A stretch of 64,000 bases of DNA from Abyssibacter sp036156195. Lineage in GTDB: Bacteria > Pseudomonadota > Gammaproteobacteria > Nevskiales > OUC007. Under the pieces are notes generated by a model that saw only the letters and a program-made list of their open reading frames with translations, was not told the DNA's origin and did not search any database. The position numbers and the translations under genes are program-made. Shown here piece after piece: positions 43,182 to 52,871 of the stretch; positions within the stretch are counted from its first letter, which is position 1; each line of letters opens with the position of its first letter. Location of the stretch: positions 471,261-535,260 of the forward strand of contig JAYZUZ010000011.1 of NCBI GenBank assembly GCA_036156195.1, given 5' to 3'.

Positions 43182-44366
43182 ATGAGTGACGACCCGATTG
43201 TCATCAGCGGCGCGGCCCGCACCCCCATGGGCGGCATGATGGGCAGCCTGGCTGCACTGACTGCAGCCGAGTTGGGCGCACTGGCCATTGGCCGGACTGT
43301 CGCCGCCGCCGGCATCGCGAACGATGCCGTCGACGAAGTGATCATGGGCAACGTGCTGGGTGCCGGCCAGGGTCAGGCGCCGGCGCGTCAGGCCGCGCGC
43401 GGCGCGGGCCTGGTCGACGCCACCAGCTGCCTGACCATCAACAAAATGTGCGGCTCGGGCATGAAGGCCGTGATGCTGGGCCATGACCTGCTCAAGGCCG
43501 GCTCCATTCGCACCGCCATCGTCGGTGGCATGGAGTCCATGACCAATGCGCCCTATCTCATTCCCAAAGGGCGCACGGGCTACCGCTTCGGCCACGCCGA
43601 ACTGCTGGACCACATGGCCCTGGACGGCCTGGAAGACGCTTACGAAAAGCGCACGCCCATGGGCGAGTTCGCCGAACGCACGGTGGAGCGCTATGGCTTT
43701 ACGCGGGAAGACCAGGATGCCTTTGCCATCGAGTCCCTGCGCCGCGCCAAACTGGCCAATGAGGATGGCACCTTCGACGCCGAAGTCGTCCCGGCCACCA
43801 TCAAGAGCCGCAAGGGTGAAGTCACCGTCCAGCAGGACGACCAGCCCTTCAAGTCCAACCCCGACAAGATTCCGGGCCTGCGACCGGCCTTCCGCAAGGA
43901 CGGCACCATCTCGGCTGCCACGGCCAGCTCGATCTCCGACGGCGCGGCATCCATGCTGCTGAGCACGGCATCCACGGCCGAATCCATGGGACTCCAGCCA
44001 GTGGCGCGGATCGTCGGACATGCCTCCCACGCCCGCCTGCCTGCCGAGTTCACCATCGCCCCGGTGCACGCGATTCGCAGCCTGCTGGAACAGGTGCAGT
44101 GGAGCGCGGACGATGTCGATGTCTGGGAGGTCAACGAAGCCTTCGCCGTGGTGGCCATGGCCGCCATGAAGGACATCGGCATTCCGCATGACAAGCTCAA
44201 TATCCATGGTGGCGCCTGCGCGTTGGGCCACCCGATCGGCGCGTCAGGCGCACGTATTCTCGTGACCCTGCTCAACGCCATGGACAAGCGCGGCGCCAAG
44301 CGGGGTGTGGCCTCCCTGTGCATCGGTGGCGGTGAAGCGACGGCGGTAGCCATCGAGCGGCTGTAG
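43182..44366 (+). CDS. Acetyl-CoA acetyltransferase (thiolase)
   Basis: 394 residues, usual thiolase length. Active-site Cys90 in INKMCGSGMKA, His in GGACALGHPIGASGAR, and the second Cys in LCIGGGEATA. It joins or cleaves acyl-CoAs in beta-oxidation, ketone or polyhydroxyalkanoate metabolism; direction cannot be told from sequence. GAGAGGA lies before the ATG. It follows the SDR gene, and a strong terminator ends the unit. Cytoplasmic. Confidence 0.94.
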   Translation: MSDDPIVISGAARTPMGGMMGSLAALTAAELGALAIGRTVAAAGIANDAVDEVIMGNVLGAGQGQAPARQAARGAGLVDATSCLTINKMCGSGMKAVMLGHDLLKAGSIRTAIVGGMESMTNAPYLIPKGRTGYRFGHAELLDHMALDGLEDAYEKRTPMGEFAERTVERYGFTREDQDAFAIESLRRAKLANEDGTFDAEVVPATIKSRKGEVTVQQDDQPFKSNPDKIPGLRPAFRKDGTISAATASSISDGAASMLLSTASTAESMGLQPVARIVGHASHARLPAEFTIAPVHAIRSLLEQVQWSADDVDVWEVNEAFAVVAMAAMKDIGIPHDKLNIHGGACALGHPIGASGARILVTLLNAMDKRGAKRGVASLCIGGGEATAVAIERL

Positions 44367-44380
44367 CGCCAACCGCAACA

Positions 44381-44418
44381 AAAAGCCCCGGTGGCCGCTG
44401 GCCAACCGGGGCTTTTTT
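44381..44418. terminator. Strong bidirectional rho-independent terminator
   Basis: Stem AAAAGCCCCGGT with ACCGGGGCTTTT, 12-nt loop able to pair further (GGCC/GGCC), with T-run on the plus side and A-run on the other, between convergent thiolase and serA genes. Confidence 0.92.
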
Positions 44419-44444
44419 ACATTCGACCCAACAAGAGCCGCAGG

Positions 44445-45680
<1,236 letters not shown>

Positions 45681-45838
45681 TCCGGGGCTTCCTTGTAGCA
45701 ATCGGGCGGCGGAGTGTGCCTGAAATCGCCGGCAAATCGAACTTCCAGCGGTGGGGACCCACGCCTTACACTGCCTCGGCTGGCCGGAGCCGGCCAGATC
45801 AGACACGCTGACACACTGCGCGAACAAGGATCGATCCG

Positions 45839-46318
45839 ATGGATGGCTATCTGCTGACTGCCGCCGCCATTGCGGCGATGCCCGGTACCGACAAGGTCCA
45901 CTTTCTCAATACCAACGCTCGGCGAAACAACAAGTCGCTGGGCGATGCCACCGGCCTGACCGGGCTCGGTGTGCACCTCATCGAGGTCCCTGCCGGCTGC
46001 GAATCCACGGAATTTCACGTCCATGCGGACGAAGATGAATGCACCTACGTGCTTGAGGGCCAGGGAGAAGTTGAGATCGGCGACACGCGCCACCCCATCG
46101 GCCCCGGAGACTTCATCGGCTACCGGGCCGGCGGGCTGCCGCACAGCATGCACAACACCGGCACGACCCCGCTACGCTGCCTGGTCATCGGCCAACGCCT
46201 GGCCCATGACGTCGGCGACTATCCGCGCCTGGGCAAGCGCATCTACCGCCGACAGGGACATGCGCCGGACCTCGTCGACACCGGACAGATCAGCCATCCG
46301 GTGATGGGCAAGAAATGA
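45839..46318 (+). CDS. Cupin-domain protein
   Basis: 159 residues, single cupin_2 barrel. Metal-site motif 1 reads ESTEFHVHADEDECTYVLEGQGEVEIG and motif 2 reads LPHSMHNTG, so His, His, Glu and His are all present. Substrate not predictable; related proteins act as isomerases, dioxygenases or sugar-binding proteins. It is divergent from serA and converges on csaA. No signal peptide. Confidence 0.85.
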   Translation: MDGYLLTAAAIAAMPGTDKVHFLNTNARRNNKSLGDATGLTGLGVHLIEVPAGCESTEFHVHADEDECTYVLEGQGEVEIGDTRHPIGPGDFIGYRAGGLPHSMHNTGTTPLRCLVIGQRLAHDVGDYPRLGKRIYRRQGHAPDLVDTGQISHPVMGKK

Positions 46319-46346
46319 GCGACCCGCGGTCGCCGCGCGCAAGGCG

Positions 46347-46685
46347 CTAGCCCAGCTTGGCGCCGTTTGCGACAGGCTGATCCGGCACGGCGAGAACCAC
46401 GGCGCCATCGTCCCGATAAAAGCCGGTGATCAGACACTCGGAGCGCATGGGGCCAATCTGCTTGGGCGGGAAGTTCACGACACCGACCACCTGCTTGCCA
46501 ACCAAGGCCTCACAGTCGTAAAGGTCCGTGATCTGGGCGCTGGATTTGCGCAAACCGATCTCGGCGCCAAAGTCGACCTGCAGCCGGTAGGCCGGTCGGC
46601 GGGCTTCCGGAAACCGCTCAGCCGCCACAATGGTGCCGACACGCAGCTCCACGCGTTCAAAGTCGTCCCAGGTAATCGTGTTCAT
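46347..46685 (-). CDS. csaA: CsaA-type tRNA-binding domain protein
   Basis: 112 residues from ATG 46685; single OB-fold tRNA-binding domain as in CsaA/YgjH. Blocks are FERVELRVGTIVAAERFPEARRPAYRLQVDFG and VVNFPPKQIGPMRSECLI. CsaA is reported as a secretion-related chaperone in Bacillus, while YgjH-like proteins bind tRNA; which applies here is open. Length is normal for a stand-alone domain. Confidence 0.9.
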   Translation of the reverse strand: MNTITWDDFERVELRVGTIVAAERFPEARRPAYRLQVDFGAEIGLRKSSAQITDLYDCEALVGKQVVGVVNFPPKQIGPMRSECLITGFYRDDGAVVLAVPDQPVANGAKLG

Positions 46686-46809
46686 TGCCGGGATTTTGCG
46701 CCTGGACCTGTGCGCTGGCCAGGGCCGGACGACACGCCGCCTCACCCCGGTGGCTCCGACGGCAGCGAGATGGCACCATCAGCGCCCGGAGACATAAACA
46801 GCCAAGTAC

Positions 46810-48615
46810 ATGACCAAGCCAATCAACCGCCGCGATCTGGATTTCCTGCTATTTGAATACCTCAACGTCGGTGAGTTGAGTGGTCTGGACCGCTACCGCG
46901 AGCATGATCGCGCCACCTTTGATGCCGTGATCGATGCGGCCGAGCAGCTCTCGGTCGACCAGTTTCTGTCGCATGCGGCCAAGCTCGATGCCAATGAGCC
47001 GCATTTTGATGGGGAACGGGTCCATCTCATCCCCGAAGTCCAGGCGGCCGTGGATGCCTATATCGAAGGCGGTTTTCTGGGCATGGCCTTTGATGCCGAG
47101 GATGGCGGACTTCAGCTGCCTTATACGGTGGCACAGGCCTGCGCATCGCTGTTCTCAGCCGCCAATATCGGCACAGCGGGCTATGCCTTCCTGACGGCGG
47201 CGGCCGCCAATATGTTGCGCATCGTCGGCAGTGAGGAACAGAAAGCACGGTACATGCGCCCGATGATCGAAGGCCGCTTCTTCGGGACGATGTGCTTATC
47301 CGAACCCCAGGCCGGCTCCTCGCTGGGCGACATCAAAACGCGGGCGATTCCCCAACCAGATGGCAGCTACAAGCTGGTCGGCACCAAGATGTGGATCTCC
47401 GGCGGGGAGCACGATTTGTCGGAGAACATCATCCACATGGTGCTCGCCAAGATCGATGCACCGGACACGCCGCCAGGCACCAAGGGCATTTCGCTCTTCG
47501 TCGTCCCCAAATTCCTGGTGAATGACGATGGCAGCCTGGGCGCGCGCAACGGCGTGCGGCTGGCCGGCCTCAACCACAAGATGGGCTATCGCGGCACCGT
47601 CAACACGGTGCTCAATTTCGGTGAATCCGAAGACTGTGTCGGGCATCTGGTCGGCACCCCGCACAAGGGTTTGGCCGGGATGTTCCACATGATGAACGAA
47701 GCTCGGATTGGCGTCGGCATGGGAGCCGCCGTGCTCGGCTACGCCGGCTACCAGGTCGCCTTGGACTACGCCAAGAACCGGCCGCAGGGTCGCCCGGTCT
47801 CCGGCAAAGACCCGAATGCCAAGCCGGTCGCCATCATCGAGCATGCTGATGTCCGCCGCTTGTTACTGGCGCAGAAGGCCGCTGTCGAGGGTGCATTCGG
47901 ACTTTGCCTGTACTGCGCCAAGCTGGTGGATATCGTCGATGCCAGCGACGATGAAAACGCGGTGGCCCACGCCCGGCTGCTCCTGGAGATTCTCACACCG
48001 ATTGCCAAATCCTGGCCCAGCGAGTTCTGCCTTGAGGCCAATAAACACGCCATCCAGGTCCTGGGCGGATACGGCTATACCCGAGACTACCCGGTGGAGC
48101 GCCTGTACCGCGACAACCGGCTCAATCCCATCCACGAGGGTACGCACGGCATCCAGGGCCTGGACCTGCTGGGCCGCAAGGTCATGATGCAAGATGGTGC
48201 GGCGCTCAAGCTGCTGGTCGCCACGATCACCGAGACCATCAGTCGGACTGCAAGCACGCCCGAGCTGGCTGAATTTGCCACCGACCTGGGCAGTGCGTTG
48301 ACTGCCGCCGGCAGCACGACGCAAACCCTCATCGGTGCGGCCATGAAAGGCGACACGGACCGCTTCCTAGCCAATGCCACGGTTTATCTGGATATGCTCG
48401 GCCACATCGTCCTCGCGTGGCAGTGGCTGGAACAAGCCGCTGTTGCGGTTGCAAAACGCAGCGAGGCCAGTGACACGGATCGGGATTTCTACACCGGCAA
48501 GCTCACCGCCTGCCAGTACTTCTTCCGCTATGAACTGCCGAAGATTCATACGCAGTGCGCGTTGCTGTCCCGACTCGACGACACCACGCTGAACGCGCGA
48601 CCCGAAACCCTTTAG
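46810..48615 (+). CDS. Long-form acyl-CoA dehydrogenase
   Basis: 601 residues, the ~600-residue class with an extra C-terminal helical domain, as in DmdC/3-methylthiopropanoyl-CoA-type enzymes. FAD/substrate blocks are FGTMCLSEPQAGSSLGD and KMWISGGEHDL; the catalytic base is likely Glu in NPIHEGTHGIQGLDL, and IQVLGGYGYTRDYPVERLYRD is diagnostic. First step of fatty acyl-CoA oxidation or a related acid. The substrate cannot be read from sequence. Near the thiolase and SDR genes. Confidence 0.93.
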   Translation: MTKPINRRDLDFLLFEYLNVGELSGLDRYREHDRATFDAVIDAAEQLSVDQFLSHAAKLDANEPHFDGERVHLIPEVQAAVDAYIEGGFLGMAFDAEDGGLQLPYTVAQACASLFSAANIGTAGYAFLTAAAANMLRIVGSEEQKARYMRPMIEGRFFGTMCLSEPQAGSSLGDIKTRAIPQPDGSYKLVGTKMWISGGEHDLSENIIHMVLAKIDAPDTPPGTKGISLFVVPKFLVNDDGSLGARNGVRLAGLNHKMGYRGTVNTVLNFGESEDCVGHLVGTPHKGLAGMFHMMNEARIGVGMGAAVLGYAGYQVALDYAKNRPQGRPVSGKDPNAKPVAIIEHADVRRLLLAQKAAVEGAFGLCLYCAKLVDIVDASDDENAVAHARLLLEILTPIAKSWPSEFCLEANKHAIQVLGGYGYTRDYPVERLYRDNRLNPIHEGTHGIQGLDLLGRKVMMQDGAALKLLVATITETISRTASTPELAEFATDLGSALTAAGSTTQTLIGAAMKGDTDRFLANATVYLDMLGHIVLAWQWLEQAAVAVAKRSEASDTDRDFYTGKLTACQYFFRYELPKIHTQCALLSRLDDTTLNARPETL

Positions 48616-48721
48616 CACGAAGGGCGATTGGCGCCACAAGCGCCGATCGCCGACCGGAGTCGCCACTCCGGCATGAAACTTGTTGGCCCTGCGGCCATCG
48701 ATCAAAGGAACCAGGATCCGC

Positions 48722-49966
48722 ATGCCATGCGCTACGCAGGGTGGCAACGGCGCAGAAGACGCCGCGACCACCCGCCACGTCGCCAGCTTCAAAGGCTTTC
48801 GCCTGGAGAGCGTCTTTCAGCCCATTTTCAGTCACGCCCACCACCGCGCGGTGGGCCAGGAAGCACTGCTGCGGATCACCGATGCCAGCGGTCAACCGGT
48901 CGCCCCCCTGCACTTTCTTTGCCGGGACTGGCCAGACGCCGACGCCATCATGCTCAACGAAATGGTGGCACGGCTGCATGTGTCCAACTTTCGGCGTGCC
49001 GCCCCGGATAACCAGTGGCTGTTTCTCAATGTCGATCCGGTGGATGCCCCCCGCACGCGGCTGGCTGCACAGGCGCTGGGCCAGACGCTGGCGTCCGAGG
49101 GCTTGGATCCGGCCGATGTTGTCATCGAAATCGTCGAACAGGACATCCCGAACCCAGGCGACCTGCTCGATATTGTTGCCACCTACCGCGAGCTGGGTTG
49201 CCTGATTGCAATTGACGATTTCGGAACCGGCTTCTCGAACCTGTCGCGGATGATCAAGTTCAGACCCGACATCGTGAAGCTGGACCGCACCTTCGTGGCC
49301 GATGGCCGCAACGATGTCCAGGCGGCGAGATGCCTGCCGCTCATCGTCAACATGCTGCATGAGATCGGCTCTCTGGTGCTGGCCGAGGGGGTCGAGAGCG
49401 AAGCCCATGCGCTGGATGCGGTACGCGCGGACGTTGACCTGATGCAGGGCTATTATTTCGCCCGGCCTGCGGCTGACATCGCCGGCAACACCCCCGCGCA
49501 CCTACCTGCAGGCGGCCTGCCACAGGCCTACGACCAGCAGGTGCAAGACCACGAGACGGCCCTGCATGTGGCGCTGGAACACTACATCCGGGCCTTCAGC
49601 CAGCTTCGTCTGGACGTCGTCAATGGCGCCAGCCTGGAGGCCGCGGCAACCTCGCTGCTCGCCTTGCCCAAAATGGTTCGCCTGTACCGGCTTGATGTCA
49701 CAGGCCGGCAGCAGGGTGCCAGCATCGACGGTGCCAACCGGCATGTCCTGAATCGCATGCCACACCGCCCGCTGCTGGATTCCGCAGGTGCCAACTGGGC
49801 GCATCGCCCCTACTTCCGCCGGGCCCGTAGCGACCCCGGCAATGTCCAGGTCACCCGTCCTTATCTGTCACTCACCGGCTCGTACATGTGTGTGACGCTG
49901 TCACAGGTCACCCGCGTGGATCAGGGCGAATCGATCCTCTGCTGTGATCTCGAATATCCACTGTAG
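48722..49966 (+). CDS. EAL-domain phosphodiesterase with C-terminal Cache-like sensor
   Basis: 414 residues from ATG 48722 (AGGA about 7 nt upstream; an earlier ATG at 48680 is also in frame). The EAL domain (about 25-255) keeps GQEALLR (EAL motif), LFLNVDP, VIEIVEQ, IDDFGTGFSNL, VKLDR and LAEGVES, so c-di-GMP hydrolysis is probable. The last 160 residues include a helix then VTGRQQGASIDGANR and HRPYFRRARSDPG, as in PDC/Cache-type ligand domains, unusually placed after EAL and cytoplasmic. Confidence 0.88.
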   Translation: MPCATQGGNGAEDAATTRHVASFKGFRLESVFQPIFSHAHHRAVGQEALLRITDASGQPVAPLHFLCRDWPDADAIMLNEMVARLHVSNFRRAAPDNQWLFLNVDPVDAPRTRLAAQALGQTLASEGLDPADVVIEIVEQDIPNPGDLLDIVATYRELGCLIAIDDFGTGFSNLSRMIKFRPDIVKLDRTFVADGRNDVQAARCLPLIVNMLHEIGSLVLAEGVESEAHALDAVRADVDLMQGYYFARPAADIAGNTPAHLPAGGLPQAYDQQVQDHETALHVALEHYIRAFSQLRLDVVNGASLEAAATSLLALPKMVRLYRLDVTGRQQGASIDGANRHVLNRMPHRPLLDSAGANWAHRPYFRRARSDPGNVQVTRPYLSLTGSYMCVTLSQVTRVDQGESILCCDLEYPL

Positions 49967-50171
49967 GTGTACGACGCCCGCCGCCACCCTGGGATATTTT
50001 CGCGACAAGCTGCCGGCTTGCCTGTAAACTGCCGAACCTCGCTGCCTGTCCTCCGGTGACGGCGGTATGAACGTCGCCCTGCGACGGCGCTAGACCCGCA
50101 GCAATTCGCTGCCCTCATTCATCAGCCTGAACCGGATCGCGCAGCTGCGCGAACAGGCTTCAGGAGTACAC

Positions 50172-51497
50172 ATGCATTTTTCCGAACTCGGGCTTCACGA
50201 AGCCCTGCTTCGCGCTGTTGCGCGCGAAGGTTATTCCACCCCGACGCCGATTCAGCAGCAGGCCATCCCGGCCGTGCTCGCCGGTGGCGACCTCATGGCC
50301 GCCGCGCAAACGGGCACGGGCAAGACAGCGGCCTTCACGCTGCCCATCCTGCATCGCTTTGCCAATGAACCGAACCGCCGGGCCGGCGCGCCGCGTGTGC
50401 TGGTGCTCACCCCGACACGTGAGCTGGCCGCCCAGGTCAGCGAGAGCATCGACACCTACGGCGCCGACCTCAAGCTGAAGACCGCCGTGATTTTTGGCGG
50501 TGTGTCGCCGCGCCCCCAGATCAGCGCCATTCGCGCAGGGCTGGATTTGATGGTTGCCACGCCCGGTCGCCTGCTCGACCACGTGCGTGAGGGTCACCTG
50601 GACTTGTCCAAGATCGAGGTGTTCATCCTCGACGAGGCCGACCGGATGCTGGACATGGGCTTTATCCATGACATCAAGCGGGTCATCAAATCGCTCCCGG
50701 CCCAACGCCAGAATCTGCTGTTCTCGGCCACGTTCTCCAACGACATCCGCAAACTGGCCAAGGGGCTGCTGGACAACCCCAAAGAGATCAATGTTGCGCC
50801 CAAGAACTCCACGGCAGAAACCATCGAACAGTCGATGGTGCCCGTGGAGAAACGTCGCAAACGTGCCCTGCTGTCCTGGCTGATCGGCTCGAACAACTGG
50901 CAGCAGGTGCTGGTGTTCACTCGGACCAAACACGGTGCGAACCGGCTGTGCAAACAGCTGGAATCCGACGGCCTCACCGCCGCCGCACTGCATGGCAACA
51001 AGAGTCAGAACGCCCGTACGAATGCGCTCAACGGTTTCAAGGACGGCAGCATTCGCGTGCTGGTGGCCACCGACATTGCGGCCCGCGGTATCGATATCGA
51101 CCAACTGCCGCATGTCATCAACTTCGAACTGCCCAACGTGGCCGAGGACTATGTGCACCGGATCGGCCGCACAGGCCGGGCCGGCGTTGAGGGCGAGGCC
51201 TTGTCCCTGGTTGATGGCGAAGAAATGAAACTGCTCAAGGGCATCGAGCGCCTCATCGGTCGCAAGATTCCGCAGCGCGATGTTGAAGGCTTCGACTTCA
51301 ATGCACCGCTGCCCGCCCAGGAGCGCGATGAACGTGCCGCACGGCCGGCGCGCAAGCCCGGTGGACAGCCATCGTCGCGCAACAGCCAGGCCAAGCGACG
51401 TGGTGGCGGCGGCGGTGGTGAGCGCGCTGGCCAGCCGGGCAAACCACGGCGCCGACGCCGTGCCTCGGGTGGCGGGGGCAATCGCCCGGCACGCTAA
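50172..51497 (+). CDS. rhlE: DEAD-box RNA helicase, RhlE type
   Basis: 441 residues. Q motif at TPTPIQQQAIP, Walker A AAQTGTGKT, PTRELAAQV, DEADRMLDMGF, SATFS, the ARGIDI block and HRIGRTGRAG are all intact. The C-terminus is Arg/Gly-rich (RRGGGGGGERAG and RRRRRASGGGGNRPAR), an RNA-binding tail. RhlE helicases assist ribosome and mRNA remodelling in the cold. AGGAG lies 5 nt before the ATG, and a 205-nt leader contains several short hairpins, as common for cold-shock helicases. Confidence 0.94.
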   Translation: MHFSELGLHEALLRAVAREGYSTPTPIQQQAIPAVLAGGDLMAAAQTGTGKTAAFTLPILHRFANEPNRRAGAPRVLVLTPTRELAAQVSESIDTYGADLKLKTAVIFGGVSPRPQISAIRAGLDLMVATPGRLLDHVREGHLDLSKIEVFILDEADRMLDMGFIHDIKRVIKSLPAQRQNLLFSATFSNDIRKLAKGLLDNPKEINVAPKNSTAETIEQSMVPVEKRRKRALLSWLIGSNNWQQVLVFTRTKHGANRLCKQLESDGLTAAALHGNKSQNARTNALNGFKDGSIRVLVATDIAARGIDIDQLPHVINFELPNVAEDYVHRIGRTGRAGVEGEALSLVDGEEMKLLKGIERLIGRKIPQRDVEGFDFNAPLPAQERDERAARPARKPGGQPSSRNSQAKRRGGGGGGERAGQPGKPRRRRRASGGGGNRPAR

Positions 51498-51502
51498 TCC
51501 CC

Positions 51503-51532
51503 CTCCGACGCGGACGATCCCCCGCGTCGGAG
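51503..51532 (+). terminator. Terminator-like hairpin after rhlE
   Basis: Perfect 11-bp stem CTCCGACGCGG with CCGCGTCGGAG, 8-nt loop, 6 nt after the rhlE stop. There is no T-run, so rho-independence is uncertain. Confidence 0.6.
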
Positions 51533-51685
51533 CCTCCTGCACCGTGCGCGCATAGTCGATCGTCACCGGGGTGCTGCGCACCGCCCGGTGGCGACCACTA
51601 CATGGCCTTTACCGGCCGCATTGTTCAATGGCTCTGAATCGGATATCGGAGCGCATTGTCCTGCCTTGCAGGTCACGACAGTGGA

Positions 51686-52081
51686 GTGGATCGCCAACCC
51701 CTACATCGTGGACTGTGCGCCGTGGGACTGTGTCTCATGGCGCTGCATGCCACACCCGTGCTGGGCAACGGGGCCAGCGCAGATCTGCGAATCATGCTGG
51801 AGCTGGCACCGCGGCTGTCCGTCACCCAGTTGCACGCCGAAGACGCCTCCGATCACAGCGTGACGGCATCGATGTGCGTGGAGCAACGGGCCGGCGCGGA
51901 CTACGCGCTGGCGGTGCTCGGTGACACCGGCAGGCAGGCTACAATGCTGCCTGGGCCTGGGGGAGGCGCCTGCCAACGGGGACAAGCGGCAGCGCTGCGA
52001 ATTGAACGCCTCTCGGGTCTCTGGGGCGCACCATCCGATTCAGGCCACGCTGTCATCACGCTACTGGTGATCTCGCAGTAA
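51686..52081 (+). CDS. Small exported pilus-subunit-like protein
   Basis: About 131 residues from a GTG at 51686; an ATG ten codons upstream is the alternative. Signal peptide HRGLCAVGLCLMALHATPVLG. The mature part has two features common to alpha-clade pilins: a central SMCVEQRAGADYALAVLG like the LCVFxxxGxYxVxxxG block, and the end SGHAVITLLVISQ like the final beta strand. It lies 20 nt before the chaperone gene, so it is probably a minor pilin or shaft subunit, although unusually short. Function inferred from motif and position. Confidence 0.6.
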   Translation: MDRQPLHRGLCAVGLCLMALHATPVLGNGASADLRIMLELAPRLSVTQLHAEDASDHSVTASMCVEQRAGADYALAVLGDTGRQATMLPGPGGGACQRGQAAALRIERLSGLWGAPSDSGHAVITLLVISQ

Positions 52082-52101
52082 GTCATCGGTCGGCTGGTTG
52101 C

Positions 52102-52845
52102 ATGGACCAACTGACAACAACAATGCGCATGACGGCTTTAAAACCGACCAGCGGCCGGCGGTCCTGGCTTTCCATATTTCGACACGGGTTCGTGGGCGCA
52201 TTGCTGTTCAGCACAGTCGCGTCGGGGAACATGCAGCTGGATCGCACACAGATTGTGTTCGAGACAGATGGGCCTGGTCGCGAGGATGTCATCGTCCGCA
52301 ATACCGGCGAGCATCCGCTTTATCTCAAGCTCGAAGTTCTGGAGGTGACGGCGCCCGGCACAGAGGAAGAGCGACGCGAGGTTGTCGAGAACCCGGAAAC
52401 GATCGGGCTGATCGCCAGCCCGACCAAGCTCGTCATCCAGCCAGACCGGCGCCGCGCGATCCGGCTGGTCAACCTGCGAGGACACGGCGAACAGGAACGC
52501 GTGTACCGCGTGAACGTGCTGCCTGTCGCACCGCCTGTCGACGCCGAAGGCATTGGCGTGCGGATACTCATCGCCTATCAACTACTGGTCTTTGTCCGCC
52601 CCGTCGAAAGTCGCGTTCAGCTGGATGCAGAACGGACCCCGGAGGGCGTCCGACTGCGCAACAACGGCAACGTCAACGTCTTGTTGCGCGATGTGCAGCA
52701 CTGCCCCGACGCGGCTGCAGACTGCAGTGAGTTGCGCGGCATGCGCCTGTATCCCGGCAACCAGCGCCTGCTGGAAGCCCCGGCTGGCGGCCATGTGCAG
52801 TTCACGGCCGTGGCCAATGGCCGCAGTCGCAGACACCGCTACTGA
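52102..52845 (+). CDS. Periplasmic pilus chaperone (CS1/alpha-clade)
   Basis: 247 residues with a signal sequence. The immunoglobulin-like chaperone fold is visible in MQLDRTQIVFETDGPGREDVIVRNTGEHPLYLKLEV, in FQ-like FQ-site blocks PTKLVIQPDRRRAIRLVNL and ERVYRVNVLPV, and in IAYQLLVFVRP. In such systems the chaperone donates a beta strand to pilin subunits. A second ATG at 52123 is possible. 26 nt before the usher start, on the same strand. Confidence 0.85.
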   Translation: MDQLTTTMRMTALKPTSGRRSWLSIFRHGFVGALLFSTVASGNMQLDRTQIVFETDGPGREDVIVRNTGEHPLYLKLEVLEVTAPGTEEERREVVENPETIGLIASPTKLVIQPDRRRAIRLVNLRGHGEQERVYRVNVLPVAPPVDAEGIGVRILIAYQLLVFVRPVESRVQLDAERTPEGVRLRNNGNVNVLLRDVQHCPDAAADCSELRGMRLYPGNQRLLEAPAGGHVQFTAVANGRSRRHRY

Positions 52846-52871
52846 TCACCCACAGGTTGCATCACTTCGCC

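Noticed and set aside
48503..49501. 332-codon minus-strand frame opposite the EAL gene
   Set aside because: Composition and lack of motifs mark it as the antisense shadow of the EAL domain.
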